Source of the DNA: Sipunculus nudus
Lineage: Eukaryota > Annelida > Sipuncula > Golfingiida > Sipunculidae
Assembly (NCBI GenBank): GCA_026874595.1
Contig: CM049306.1
Location: 26,777,519 to 26,841,518, forward strand
DNA length: 64,000 bases
Reading direction: 5' to 3'
Shown: piece by piece, positions 46,721-59,353 of the stretch
Layout of the letters: each line of letters opens with the position of its first letter
How positions within the stretch are numbered: the stretch's first letter is position 1
Translations under genes and position numbers: made by a program
The notes under the pieces: generated by a model
What the model was told of the DNA's origin: nothing
What the model saw: only the letters and a program-made list of their open reading frames with translations
The model's database searches: none

Positions 46721-48017
46721 GTTGATTATGTGTTTATTTGAATTAGATAATTCTCACATAAGCTGTTCAAATCTTGAGATACAAATCTTGGTGCTCTTAT
46801 TTATAGCTTTCATGACAGATCTACAGGTGTTGTGCAGATTCTTAACTCGGACATAAATTTTTTGAATAGTCTATTATTTTATGTCATTTTAATTCTTTAA
46901 TTCTTCTCTTTAGCTGTTAAAACACCTGTAGAATGAAGTTTAGGTTAGGGTGAAAGGCCGTGCCAGATGAAAGATTTTTTCTCGATAATTTATATGTTCA
47001 TATATTGGACACATAGGCCAGGTAAGGTACATTATAATCACTTACAGGAAAGGCTAGGACCCATCAGTTGCCTTAATCAATTAAATCCATTTGAAAGCAA
47101 TATTGATGTGCCGTTTTAATTAGTCACAAACAGAAGTTTTATAGTCATATACGGTATATACATGCTGCCTGCTACATTATGTTTAAGTGTTTTTTCTGCA
47201 ACCAAGAGATGTAACTTTTTTCAGCTAAATGTGTGACCTATTGTTCACCAGTATTGTGCAGCATTCAGCTGGAATGTGTAACTTGGATGTACACCGGAAT
47301 GTATACTATGATGTTTTAAAGGATAATTTTATATGTGGTGTTCTACTTTGAAGTTCAATAAGATAAATGCTTTGTTACCATTCTTTTTTTTCCGTTTGAC
47401 CTTGAAAATGGCACTGAGAAAGTTACTTGGACTCTTCTCTAAGTTTTCTTTACCACAAAAGTGCTACATAAAATAAAGGGCACTCTTAAAATGGGTATTC
47501 AGGAGATAAAGGCTCTGTAGATACGAACACGAATATCCTGGTCCAATGGATTAAATACTAATAAGCTGAAGCACATTTGACTGTGTACTTGCTCTAGACA
47601 CATTTGCGCTGTATCTCAACTGAAGTCATTATCAAAGGTTACTCCAAGTAATTTTACAGATTTACCAAAATTATGATTGCAATGTGTTGGTTGTCGAACT
47701 GCTTAATTGCTTTTAAGCGATTCATTAGAAATTTCGGAAATTAATGTGGATCAGCTTATCGATTCTACAAGTACAGCTCTAAATCATTTCACAGTGGTAA
47801 ATTATTCTGACAGAGTATGTATATTTTAAAACATCATCAGTGTGATAATAAAGGCCAACACACACTGACATCAAGCGTCAAATCTGGTAAAATATCGCTT
47901 CACTTTATTTAACAATATAACTTGAGCAATTAATGTGCGGATCTGTTGGCACACTTCCCAAGATCCTTGCTAATGATATGTGTTGGTAAGGAAACAAAAG
48001 GTGTATTACGAAAATGG
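46721..48017. other. Spacer of the inverted repeat, left part
   Basis: No gene is recognised. Phrases such as TTTGACCTTGAAAATGGCA (47396) echo those in the arms. Confidence 0.4.
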
Positions 48018-48064
48018 AGGTGCAGGGGCGTAGCCAGGATTGAGGGAGGGGAGGGGGCCATGAT

Positions 48065-48900
48065 CAGTGGGGGATCCAGATATTCGAAAATGGAGGGGGG
48101 GGGGGGGGGGGAACGCTTATATGCATGTATAGTGCTATGGAAAGTTTTATATATACGTGTATATGTATGTATAAATATATTATTATTATTAATATTATTA
48201 TTATACGTTATATATTTAGTGTATGAAAATAAAGTTTTTGTTTATTTTCAAATAAGAACCATGGTTTCATTAAGGTTAGTAACAGGTACATGGGGAGGGT
48301 ATGGGAGGGGGTACCCCCTCCCATATTTTGACTTTTTTTGAATAAGCAATTTAAAGAGGACATTTTGAGGCAATTTTCACCATAAAATGAGGATTTCCTG
48401 TTTCTGAAAAACTCTTCTCTTATGTCTTTGCGTTATGTAGTCTTACTGTAGAGAGGTTCAATATTTAATATTTATATTTCTTCAAAATAAGGAAATAAAA
48501 TTTCAATCCTTTTTAAACAAGTCAATGGCGCAAAAGTGCATTACGTTTGTAACTTGCAAAATATTATCTTTTAAATGTAATGCTCAGAGCGAAATAACTG
48601 ATATGCAGAAGTCTTATGTTAAATTTTGTATTTTATCGGGTTCCGTGGTCACGGTCGACCCCAATCAGGGCCTGGTGTTCTGCAGATGTTCTGCAGCTGC
48701 ATGTTCTTAAATATCCTTATACTCAACCAATAAATTTAAAAGTAATAAACTGCAAATAACTTTAATCAAATCTAAATGCTATTTAATAAAAAGAAATATA
48801 AAAAAAACGAAAATAAATCACGAAAATTGGAAAATTAGATAAAATGAGAGATATTGCAGCTCAACTTGGGACGAAGGCGCCCCCTCTGGATCCGCCACTT
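48065..48900. mobile_element. Nested repeat with CAGTGGNGGATCCAGA ends
   Basis: CAGTGGGGGATCCAGA at 48065 is matched inversely by TCTGGATCCGCCACTT at 48885-48900. These are ends of the hAT-type CAGTGGCGGATCC style. No clear target duplication is seen, so this may be a diverged copy or an internal part of the larger element. Confidence 0.5.
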
Positions 48901-48920
48901 ATGGCAAAGGCAATTAAGTG

Positions 48921-48991
<71 letters not shown>
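48921..48991. repeat. Compound (CA)n(TA)n microsatellite
   Basis: CA run at 48921-48951 followed directly by TA at 48952-48991. Confidence 0.97.
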
Positions 48992-48996
<5 letters not shown>

Positions 48997-49110
48997 TTAG
49001 ATTAAGTGAAATTCCGAAAGGACGGCGAGTAGGCTACTGGATACAACCTGGGGAGGGGGGGGGCATGGCCCCCTGCGGCCCCCTCCCCCCGGCTATACGC
49101 CCCTGAGGTG

Positions 49111-50519
49111 GTTTTCTCTACCGCAAATTCCTTTAAAATGGTTAAATAAGTAAATAAATGTATAATATATTAAACAGGGATGATAGGGGATCCCCTTTAC
49201 CCCGCACTACATTTATTGGACTACATTTTAACGTACCCCAAGTGCCTTTAATACATTTGGATATTAAGAAAATAAAGACAAGGTACCAAAATAAACTACA
49301 GCAGTGGTTTCTGATGACCATCCATGGATTATACATCCTTTATACCTATAGTTATTTAAACACCTTTCAGCAAATGAATAATAGGAAAATTAACACTGTA
49401 CCTTTAAAAAGCATCTATTAAAACCGTGCACAGGTAACCATCAAAATATAATTAAAGAGTCTGCTTTTACACTATATAAAGGGTATATTAGCTACCATCT
49501 TGGATTTAACAGGGCAATTATTATTTCTCTAATTATTCTGGAGTCCAATGACTGTTAACTGAACCATGGACCAGTTACAATATTCGTGTGGGTGCCTGAA
49601 GAGCTTGTGATGGCGATAAATGCCACCGAATGATCCTATTTGAACAAAAACATAATGGTCCAATAAATCATTTATATTGTATATGACTAATGTATAATGA
49701 TAGAAAGCGCCTATTTCGTCTTAGTGACAGCTATTTTTTAGCCATTCTGAATGTTTCAGTATGCGTTTTAAATTTTAATGTGGAACTTCCATCCAGGGTC
49801 TTCTGAAGAAGTGGATCCAAAGGAGGGGTCCAGGGGGTTCGAAACCACTCCCCCCCCCCCCCCCCAACGTTCAGCTGCCGCAACCTTATTAAGGAGTTCA
49901 GACCAATTATTGCGGCCTGGACCCCCTTTCACGGACTTGGGGACTTTTTTTCCGATTTAATCATTAGTTCTCCTGACTTGGACCCCTCTTTTTCCTGAAT
50001 CCTATATCCACTCCTGTTCTGATACCCACAACTCGCTCCGAAAAAAAACCCACATTATTATAGGCAAAAATCCGTTATTTATGGACCTTTTATCCTGCAT
50101 ATTACAAAATGTGGCCATATTTATTCTGTTATAATTTTAAGTGTGTTAAAGATACTTTGAGGAACATTTTACACCGCTTCCATATGTCTTGATTCAGAGT
50201 AGTAAAAAAGTTACTGTCTTAATATAACAAAAACACACGTTTACGTTGTACTTTTCATACTTTTCAGTGTAACAAATTATTATCATTGTTATTACGTGGC
50301 TGGGGTACGTTGCACTTGCCATACAAACGTCGTTTTCGCCGAAATCAGCTCGGTTTTCGCGTAATACAATGCACAAAATATCTTAAGGTTACCGAATATA
50401 CCTTGGTTTTATTGATTGAGAAACAATGTACCCGTTCAGGTTCAATTTTCTTCGGTTTGACCTTGTAAATTACCTTAAAAATTACCTTAAAGGTTAAAAT
50501 GTAGGATGGAATCCACCTT
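49111..50519. other. Spacer of the inverted repeat, right part
   Basis: No gene is seen. A poly-C tract lies at 49850-49865 within a GTCCAGGGGGTTCGAAA...CCCC context, similar in style to the G/C-ended repeats at 36.2 and 48 kb. Confidence 0.4.
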
Positions 50520-51312
50520 AACTTTTTCAATCACTGTTTGTTGATTGATCTGGCATGGATGCCTGATAATTAACAAGCAATGTCCACTAAAGTGAAAATT
50601 CGACCTTGGCTGGCCCATTTTCAGTTTGACCTTGAAAATGACCTGGAAATTCAAAATTTCTGTTAGCATCCACCCACATATTTTTCTTCACTCTATGGCT
50701 GATTGATCTGTCATGGATGCCTGCTATTATCAAGCATTGCCGTTAAAAGTGACAAAATTAAGTTTGGCTGGCTCACTAATATTGATCAATGGTATGTATT
50801 CTTTAAACTTAAATATCTTTAGAAATATTGCACACATAGAGACAATACTGATATAAGCTATAAGCTGAGATATTGCTCTTTTTGTTGGTATGTAAAAACA
50901 TCTTATATGTTAAAAAAATTGGGTTCTTTAATTGTAACAACATAGAAATCAGAAAACAAAATATTATATTTCATCATCATTTTATTCCTCAAGGGATATA
51001 TTTTAGTTATGTTAAAACAACACTACATATATCACACATACATGTTTAAAAGTATAATTTCTCCGAAAACTGAATGATTTACCGAATGATAAGTGCCACT
51101 CTGCTTTATGTGATTTTACGAGCCGAGAAAAATGATTTTATACGTTACGCAATAAACATGCAGGTAATTGCTATTGAGTCTCAATATTTTCACTGTTACC
51201 ATTTGAGTTCAATATGTAGGCATCCTTAGCTTTCCAAAAATACTAAGTTTGTTGAGTTATGGTGGGGGTGCACGGTGGACCCTGGTAGCCCATGGCCTAA
51301 TTATGTTGCAAT
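50520..51312 (-). repeat. Right arm of the large inverted repeat
   Basis: Reverse complement of 45960-46720 with additional internal sequence. It ends GGTGCACGGTGGACCCTGGTAGCCCATGGCCTAA. About 100 bp (roughly 51130-51235) has no counterpart in the left arm. Confidence 0.85.
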
Positions 51313-52009
51313 TATTTTGACCTCACTGGCCTATAGGGCCATCTAGCGGCCAATGGTATAACAAGACCTGTAACATGATTGTTGACCGTCATCAGCTTGT
51401 GAACAGCACCGTGTCTTGTCGTTTGGACTGGGTAAACGTTTAGTATTTAGTTTTGTATAGATGGGTGTAAGTACCTGTCTGCTGTGACGTCACCGTGCAA
51501 CTCATTGATAAGATAAGAAACCAAGGCGTATCAGATGTACCGGAGCTGTTACCGGTAGGCCTACTGGATCTGGGACAGCGGGTGGTTGCCGGTAATACCT
51601 TGATGAACTCCTGGTGTATTGTGACTTGTGATAACTAACTTGTCTTACGAGATATAATGTTATGACTAAGAGAGACTTTGTACCATTAACTAAATAAACA
51701 GGTACAACTTGAGGTGCAAACCTAACGGTAACGTACACACCACAATATAGCCGCCAATGGCAGTTATCGGGGTGATTACAAGGCATACTAACTTTGCTTC
51801 AGTCAAAGAGATCTGAAGACTGAAAGTGCAGCTGAGTGAAGTCTTTATGCCTTCAACTTCAGTTCAAGTACTGTACATAAAATATAATATAAACAGCTGG
51901 CATTTTGGCCAGTTTGTGATATATATATCACAGTTAGGATATTAAGGACGTTACGTCTCCAGTTTTTAATATACTTCTTAATTTTCTGAGGATTAGGTTC
52001 AACCTCAGA
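51313..52009 (+). promoter_or_regulatory. Upstream region of the NRF-6-like gene
   Basis: A perfect CRE-type palindrome TGACGTCA lies at 51485-51492 and a double GATAAG at 51507-51517. An AT-rich box (TACATAAAATATAATATAAAC) lies about 115 bp before the start codon. A GTAAGT donor string at 51468-51473 and CCTCAG just before the ATG would allow a 5' untranslated exon. All of this is motif reading only, and the transcription start is not known. Confidence 0.3.
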
Positions 52010-52343
52010 ATGAAGGACTTTTCAAACTATTTCGTTGTTTTGGTGATTGCCACAGTGGTTAGTAATGTGACAGGCCAGATCCAAGATTCTGAATGGAGAA
52101 AGCTTGCTCAGACCTTGGAACGTACACAACATGTCCAAGATGACTTCCAGGCAGCGCTGACAAAGCTCGCACAAGGAATTCATTTGACTGAAACCAGGAA
52201 TAAAATTGTTGCATATTATCCATTTGGAAGTCTTCTTGGAAGAGGGAAAGTGGCTAATGTGTCTGATGTGTCCCCAGCCTGCCTTAACGCCACAGGTAAC
52301 CTGTTCACGGGGGTGATGTCTGGTAAAATGTGGGCCCTGCAAG
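52010..52343 (+). CDS. NRF-6-like (nose resistant to fluoxetine) protein, exon 1
   Basis: This exon encodes 111 residues plus one base of codon 112. Residues 1-22 form a clear signal peptide (hydrophobic VVLVIATVV, cleavage likely near VTGQ). The mature N-terminus begins an NRF domain. It has the expected Cys in DVSPACLNATG, two N-glycosylation sequons (NVS, NAT) and the conserved GKMWALQ at the end. The donor is CAAG/GTTAGT at 52344. The frame joins exactly with the exon at 60424 to continue into the conserved DATGKPPSGIL segment. NRF-6/NDG-4 proteins are multipass membrane proteins with a lumenal NRF domain followed by an acyltransferase-3 domain, linked in C. elegans to lipid and yolk transport and drug sensitivity. 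The gene is 3'-incomplete here. The ATG is chosen because it starts the signal peptide. Confidence 0.9.
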
Positions 52344-52452
52344 GTTAGTACACACAGTTAAATCAGATTTGTCTATACATTTTATGTACCACAGTCTGAA
52401 CAGGTGAAAATGGCACAATTTGCAATTCTTGTTAAACAAAAAAGATCCATAA

Positions 52453-53037
52453 TTTTTTTAGCTCAGCTGACTGTCAGTCATCTGAGCTATAGTCGTGGTC
52501 CTTTGTCCGTCGTCCATCTATCGTCCGTAGGTTATCCGTTCGGCCGTCCGTTAACGGGGCACGTTTTGAAACCATTGCACCTACGAGTCCAAAATTTTGC
52601 ATACAGTTAGATGTCCCTAGAATCTCCTTCCTTACAAATTTATAAAACACGTGAATAAAAAAATGAATCAGATAAAAAATATTAATGGAAAAATGGATAT
52701 GCTTAAAAAATAGGCTTATATATAAACTTAAATGCATTATTCCCTTGAAAGTTAAATAAAGGTATAAGTCCATTCTGTCCACTTGCCTGTCCATCTGTAA
52801 ATTTTTCATATGCATCACAGTTTCTCAAAACTTTTACTGTTTTTCTTCATGACAGCCTCGTCAGAGTATTAGTTGGCAATCATATATTTAGAACTTTACT
52901 TTAACCATGTAGGAGGGCCCCTTTTCTCTTAGCTTCTCATATGCTTATATGAATGAAAAGCATTACATTAGAATAATTTGCATTTGCAAATATTTCAAAC
53001 TTCAGCCAAGTGCCGTGACCCATGGGTCCCATGTTTT
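52453..53037 (+). mobile_element. AGCTCAGCTGAC-family repeat, complete-looking copy
   Basis: Starts with T-rich sequence and the hairpin AGCTCAGCTGAC...GTCATCTGAGCT (52460-52488), then TATAGTCGTGGTCC and a GTCCGTC-rich leader. It ends with GTGCCGTGACCCATGGGTCCCATGTTT. The 3' palindrome GACCCATGGGTC forms a stem. In better-kept copies TCAGCTGAGC, the inverse of the 5' GCTCAGCTGA, precedes it; here it has become TTCAGCCAAG. The layout (asymmetric inverted repeats, 3' stem-loop, T-rich ends, no visible duplication) fits a Helentron-associated element. Confidence 0.75.
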
Positions 53038-53699
53038 TTAAATTTAATATACAATTCACCTTAATAATACCCAATTAAAAACAGTATGTTTCAAGCTCAA
53101 ATCTGTTTTATTAAGGCTAAAATCAATAAATTACACATTAAAATATAATTTCAATCATTATAAATCTGAAACTTTAAAGCTGAAATAACTAGATACCCTG
53201 AAAAATTTAACATTAACTTATTAAAATAAACATTGACATCAATATTTTATCAAACTACTTATTGACCTGTCTTAAACTGCAGCGTTACAAAAGTTTAAGA
53301 TTATTTTAGGTGCTTAAACTAAGAATATATTTTATATAAGCATAACATATTATATACCAAAATAATGTTTATGTAATGAGCTTTTGGCTCACATCCTTGC
53401 ATGAACCCTAATATGCTTTGTAAAGCAAAGAGGAATGAAAGTTAACTGAACCATTACCTAAAGTTTGGTAAAAATGTACAGGGTTATATAGGTTTAAGAT
53501 TAAATGAAAAGCCTGCTACAGACAAATGCCAGTGTAGAATCCATAACTTGTTACATCAATCAAAGCTTATGAGAGTTTATGCAATGGAAAAGAAAAAGCA
53601 ATTCTGTAAATGTATTCTGAATAAGAATGACATTACAATATTTAGTTTTTCAAATAACAAAAAATGGGAGAGCCTTGCCTTGTGTGGTATATGGATGCA

Positions 53700-53990
53700 C
53701 AACTTTGTCAATGTTCCAGATGTCATGTGGACATGTGGAGTTTTTTGACATGTGGAGTGGCCCATGGAAAGTCTCTCTGGAAACATGAAATTAGGTATCT
53801 ATTTCCCATTTTCTTCGAGCTATGGGGCTTTGAAGTACCCCCAAGAATAATGGAAAATTGGATACAAAAGCTCAGGTATCTTAACAACTTGTGCATCGAT
53901 CACCATGATTCTTTTCATGGATATTGGTCATGGAATGTTTCATCAGTGGCACCACCTGTATTTGTTTCAATTTTTTACAAGTTTTAGCTC
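53700..53990 (+). repeat. Internal segment of the same repeat family
   Basis: GAAATTAGGTNTCTATTTCCCATTTTC, GAGCTATGGGGCT, CACCATGATTCTTT and the phrase GGCACCACCTG recur at 59390-59480, 59563-59760 and 59890-60000. The 107-aa open frame here is repeat-derived. Confidence 0.6.
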
Positions 53991-54580
53991 AGATGACCAT
54001 AAGTCATCAGAGCTATAGTCGTGGTCCATTGTCCATCGTCTGTCCGTCTGTCTGTCTGTCTGTAGATGTGGCAGGTTTTGAAAACATAAGACCTAGGAAT
54101 CCAAAATTCGGCATATGTTAGATGTCCCCAAGATCTCCTACCAAGCCGAAAACTGGGTCTTTGAGACTTCATTCCTTTGAGAAATTAAGGAAAAACCTCA
54201 ATTTTTTATTAAAAACCTATTCTCACACTTCAGGACTGCCTACTATCTAAACCACACATCTGTTTTTCCTCATATTTACCATAAATATTCTTCTATATAG
54301 TTCCTATGTACTTGCCAGAAATTAGGTCTGTATTATAATTTATATAATTTAAAAAAGTTATGGGCTCAAATATAATGCATTTTGTAATAAATCAGGAATG
54401 ATATTTGATCACATAACACAAAACATGTTAAAGCTAAGGACTTTTTTCCAGTAATATAACTTTAATTAATCAAAATTAAATTGTAAACCCAAAATTAGAT
54501 CAAAATCTTTAAAATTTTTTAAAATATTAGCAAAAATAAAAAATTTAATTTAATTTTCACAGCCAGTTTACATATGGATT
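53990..54580 (+). mobile_element. AGCTCAGCTGAC-family repeat, 3'-truncated copy
   Basis: Hairpin AGCTCAGATGAC...GTCATCAGAGCT at 53996-54024, then TATAGTCGTGGTCC, a GTCTGTC run and the internal phrases GGCATATGTTAGATGTCCCC and ATCAGGAATGATATTTG. The 3' terminal motif is missing. Confidence 0.7.
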
Positions 54581-55702
54581 TAATCTGATGAATATTGAAA
54601 TTTAAAGTATAAGCTTAAAAAATAGTCTAGGTGCCAGTGTAGGTGCAGATGCACTTTTAAACAGCACTTTTAAGTCCGACACTAATGAAATCTTGTTTTG
54701 TTTGCTCCCGCAGATTGAACTGAATATCTTTCCTCACAATACAATAATTTTTTTTCAATCTATGGCCTAAATATCTAAATAATTTTCTTTGCGTTTTATT
54801 AATTAGTAGCATTTGCTAACCTGGACGGTGAAAGCGGGCCAACACGATAACTCAATGCACAGGGTCAATGGACTTTCCAAAAAATTCTATAATAAACCTA
54901 ATGATTGTTCGGTTTTTAATTTCGTGGTTAAAGGTTACCCACGAATTCCAGAGAAAAAAAAAAACAATTCCAAATCCACAGTATCTTCAAATGATACATA
55001 CATGTACACTCTCAAACCACAGTGTATTACGTTTTACCATACAGCAACGACTAAGAAGACATGAATGTCCCCTGTGTACCAGATTACAGAACACAGCAAA
55101 CATAAAAAGTAAAGGTTCTATCGTTTGTAAAAGTATATGGTTACCATGGCTGAACACAATGAAACCACACAATGTTGTGTACATATACAGAGGTGTTTTT
55201 GAGAGTGTTACCCTGAGTTGACATTTCGTCAACTTGCCCTGTTTTACAAGCTGATCTCCTGGTCCCTCCATGACTTTGCTTACATAAACCTGTATACACC
55301 AGTGTACAAACAGCTTAATTGTGTGCATATGGTGCCATATTCATGGATAAACATGGTGTTCGAACAATCTTTTCATGATGTAAAACAAGTTTATAAGCAT
55401 CTACCCTCTTATGAATGATAATGAAGCGTATAGTCATGACAAGTTCTTTAAATACAAAGGGTAACCTGAAACAACTCATACACTGACTGACATCCAGTGG
55501 GTTAGGTCATGTCATCATATAATTGATTGTTAGGCATTAACAATGTCATCTTACCTAAGCCAAGGTTTTCATATTGGCTTGCTGGTTCTTTTTTAATTTT
55601 ACCAGGTAAATTTACAAGCTCATTAACTGATCTCCTCCCTGGATCCTGTCATTCTTTAATGTTTTTTTCTAGGTCTGTATACAGATTCAAGATCATTGAT
55701 TG

Positions 55703-55880
55703 TATCCGCCAAACATAGGTTTGAACGGGTTCCGCCACCACCACCGCCGCCGCGGCGTTCGTTTTCGGATCACATTATCGGGTCACATGGGAACTGGTGC
55801 CTAACCAATTGGCCTTGACCTCTGACCTTTGCTCTCTGCCCAGCGTCCATTTGTGCGTCTGTTTCCACACATTTCAGTCT
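55703..55880 (+). mobile_element. GTATCCGCC-type HINE 5' end fused to another repeat
   Basis: GTATCCGCCAAAC and the following approximately 170 bp (ATCGGGTCACATG, AACTGGTGCCTAACCAATT, CAGCGTCCATTTGTGCGTCTG) match the left end of the element at 5840. After TTTCCACACAT the sequence changes to the internal body of the AGCTCAGCTGAC family (GTTAACAGGGCACG, GCATACAGTTAGATGTCC). This is a mosaic of two repeat families. Confidence 0.75.
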
Positions 55881-56355
55881 GTTAACAGGGCACGTTTACA
55901 AATCCAGAATTTTGCATACAGTTAGATGTCCGTAGAATCTCCTACCATACTAAAAATTGGGTTGCCAAGACTTTGTTCCTTCAAGATATAAAGGAAAACC
56001 CTCTGTTTTCCATTAAAACCCCAGGGTTACACTTCAAAGCTGCCTAATATCAAAACTAATCTGGTTTTGATCATATTTAGTATGCATATTCTTCCATACC
56101 TTTTCTATGTACATACCAAAAATTAGGTCAGAATTGTGTATTGTTTGAAGTTTTGGGCCAAAACATAATGCAATATTTACTCACTTAACATGAGAATTGC
56201 TGAAGCTGGAGACTTTTTTTCAGGGATATAATATAATTTATTTAAAGTTTCAATTGTATACCAAAAATTAGATCTGAACTTTGCAATATTTTTAAGTTAT
56301 TAGCATAAATATAAAATCATTACCTTAAATTTTGCCAAACTTCGGCCAGAGCACA

Positions 56356-57450
56356 TTTTTAGCTCAGCTGACTTTAAGTCATCTGAGCTATAGTCGTGGT
56401 CCATTGTCCGTCGTCCGTCCTTCTGTCTGTCCGTCCGTCCGTCTGTCCGTCTGTGAGACTGGCACGTTTCGACACCATTGGACCTACGAATCTGAAATTT
56501 GCCATACAATTAGATGTCCCAATAATCTCCTACCATGCGGAAAATTGGATCAATAGGTCTTGCTTCGAGATATTAAAGAAAAACCTCAATTTTTTATTAG
56601 AAATCTATTTTCAAACTTCAGGACTGCCTAATATCAAAACCACTCATCTGGTTTTCTTCATATTTACCATAAATATTCCTCTATATAGTTCCTATGTACA
56701 TGCCAGAAATAAGTCAGTATTATTTAATTTAAAAAAGTTATGGGCCCAAACATAATGGACTTTGTAAAAAATCAGGAAAGATATTTGGTCACTTAAGACC
56801 AAAAGTGTTGAAGGTAGGGACTTTTTTTCAGTAATACAACTTTAATTTATCAAAATTTAATTGTATACCAAAAATTAGATCAAAATTTGTTAAATTTTTT
56901 TAAATATTGGCAAAAATATAAAATTGGAACCTTAAATTTTGCCCAAGTTTGACCATGGCACGTTTTTTCCTGTAAGTACTGTGGATTTATTTTCACAGCA
57001 CTTTTTTTTAGCATTTTGTCTGTAAACACCAAAAATTTGAAACCAGTTGATCAAAAACTGTAGATTTTATTCAAGTTTTAAAGCACCATGTAACATATTG
57101 TTTACATCAAGCTAGTGTCATGCAGTTTGCAAGTGCTCAGCTCCCCAGCTTCAGCTCTCAGTTCCTAAAATTCGGCATGCAATTAGATGTCTCAAAAATC
57201 CCCTACCATGCCAAGAATTTGGTCACTAGGACTTAATACCTTCGAGATATTAATGAAAACTTCATTTTTCCATTAAAAACCCATTGTTACTCTTCAAGAC
57301 TGCCTAATATCAAAACCACTGATCTGACTTTGATCATATATAATATACATATTTTTCTATACATTCGCTATGCACATGCCAGAAATGATGTCAGTATTGC
57401 CTAATTGTTTTAAGTTATGGGCCTAAACATAATGCACTCTTTAAAGTGAA
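56356..57450 (+). mobile_element. AGCTCAGCTGAC-family repeat, long copy
   Basis: Hairpin at 56361-56389, then GTCCGTC repeats and a long AT-rich body with two related internal units beginning near 56480 and 57170 (TTAGATGTCYC, CTACCATGC, GCCTAATATCAAAACCACT). The copy at 62796-64000 is collinear and closely similar over more than 1 kb. Confidence 0.8.
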
Positions 57451-58115
57451 TATATTACTTTTATTTTTTTAATATAAATAAAAGCCATAAAACCAGGTAC
57501 TTATGATCATTATTTAAATTTGTGAATTTTGTGTATTCTGGATTCTCAACATCTTTGTTTGGCTAAATCTGAATAAATACCAGACATGGTGCGAATGCTT
57601 TGCAAATGTATTTGAATACGAATATGAATATTTACTGCATTAAAAAATTTTATTGCATAAGAATGGGAATTCAGGTAAAAATGAAAGTATTTGAATACCA
57701 GTGCAGATACTTTCAAAATGTATTCATGAATGCATTCATGAATATATTCTATAATATTATTTCAATAATCATTTCAGTTATATCTTATTTTAAAAAATCA
57801 TATGATTTTCTTATTATTTTTTTTTAAATAAAAATTAAATTGGCACAATATTTGTTATTAAATTTTTAATTAATAGTTAAACTCTTTTATAATATGTGCT
57901 GCTTATAAGTTATATGGCCAAGTCAAAATCTGTGTGACAATAGCACTCCATTTGTTAATAAAATAAATGAAATCAATCCTCTTTCCTGTCTCCAAAGGTA
58001 CTATCAAAATCATACATAAGGTAAACACCCACAACTCATAATAAAGCTTATATTTATTACCACACAAAACCAGCATGTGCCTCATTTCTAAATAATATTT
58101 TTTTATCATTTATAA

Positions 58116-58352
58116 CAGCTGAGGGTCGTGACCCATGGATCCCTTGTTCTTCATGACAGTCTTGTCAGAGTATTAGTTTGCAATCATATATTTAGAACTT
58201 TACTATAACCAAGTAGGAGGGCCCCTTTCCTATTAGCTTCTCATATGCTTCTATAAAGGAAAAACATTACAATAGAATATTTTGCATATTTTGCATTTGC
58301 AAAAATTTTTCAAACTTCAGCTGAGCGCCGTGACCCATGGGTCCCTTGTTTT
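58116..58352 (+). repeat. Two successive 3' ends of the AGCTCAGCTGAC family
   Basis: CAGCTGAGGGTCGTGACCCATGGATCCCTTGTT at 58116 and CAGCTGAGCGCCGTGACCCATGGGTCCCTTGTTT at 58318-58351. The segment between matches 52845-53037 (AGGAGGGCCCCTTT, GCTTCTCATATGCTT). Further 3' ends occur at 59354-59388 and 60144-60177. Confidence 0.8.
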
Positions 58353-59353
58353 TCCTGTAATTACTGTGGCTTTAATTTTTACAGCATGTACACATAATCT
58401 GTTAACATCTGAAATTTGAAAATAAAAGCTGCAAAATTAGGCTACCAGTAGTTATTGAATTTTTTTAGGCACTTGTTGTATTTCCTAACATTGTCAAGCA
58501 GTCCACTTTGGTCACTGTAGGTCATTCAGTGCAGCTCTCTATGCTTCCCAGGCTCTTGTTATGTAATCCCATTACTGGGGCAAGCCCTCTCTCTTGTTGA
58601 GCTTGATCAGGCTGTCTGCAGTTAATACCACATGGAGCCTCTCTCTCCCCCTCCCCCCCCCCCCCCCCATTGTGTTGACAGACCTGTACTATAAACAAGA
58701 TAAATCTTATAATTTCCATTTTTTTTTCAGAAACAAGCAGTAACAACAGAGACCTTCCCCCCCCCCCCCCCTACCCTTCAATACAGGACTAATAAACAAG
58801 AAGAATCTTATAATTTTAATTTTAAATAAATTCTTTTTGTTGAGACTTTGACAATTTAAATTTTTTTTAAAGAAAAAGATTTTCATGACTTTAATCCTAA
58901 TATTAAATTGTGATAAAATATTAGGATCTAATGTTGGAGCTAACTGACAAGATTTAAGAAGACCTAAATACTTTGTAGCATTTCATTCATATCTCTTAAA
59001 GTTGGCCGGGTCTAGGTGTGAATAACATTGTTAAACTTAAGAAATATTGATTAATTTTTAACTCATATGGCCATATTTAACTTTCAAAAAACTTTATTAC
59101 CTTCACACATTATTTGTTTATGAAATGTAACACTTACCGTACACCCATTTTTTCCCTTGGTTTATCACTTAATGGTTTCAGGCTACAGGTTTTATTATTA
59201 CACAGTGCATATGCTTTAGCTCATGTCCATTATTCTATAATTTACAGAGTTTCATTTTAGCAGGGCCATTTTCACTTAGCTTTTCAAATGGTAATATACA
59301 TGAAAAACCAAAAGAAATAAAAATATTTTGCAATTACTATTATACTCCAAAAT

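Larger units (their letters stand above)
48023..49105. mobile_element. TIR element with CAGGGGCGTAGC ends and 5-bp TSD
   Basis: The left end CAGGGGCGTAGCC is matched by GGCTATACGCCCCTG at the right. AGGTG lies outside both ends (48018-48022 and 49106-49110). The interior carries poly-G tracts, a second pair of inverted ends and a CA/TA microsatellite. CAGGGGCG ends are common in hAT-like MITEs; a 5-bp duplication is less usual but known in some hAT groups. The short open frames are not convincing. Confidence 0.75.

Noticed and set aside
53664-53987. 107-aa frame in intron 1 as an extra exon
   Set aside because: The sequence recurs at 59.4-60.0 kb as part of the repeat family, and the NRF domain is complete across the exon 1 to exon 2 join.
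54868-55328. 117- and 113-aa overlapping frames on opposite strands in intron 1
   Set aside because: No recognised domain, no splice support and mutual overlap; chance frames are likely.
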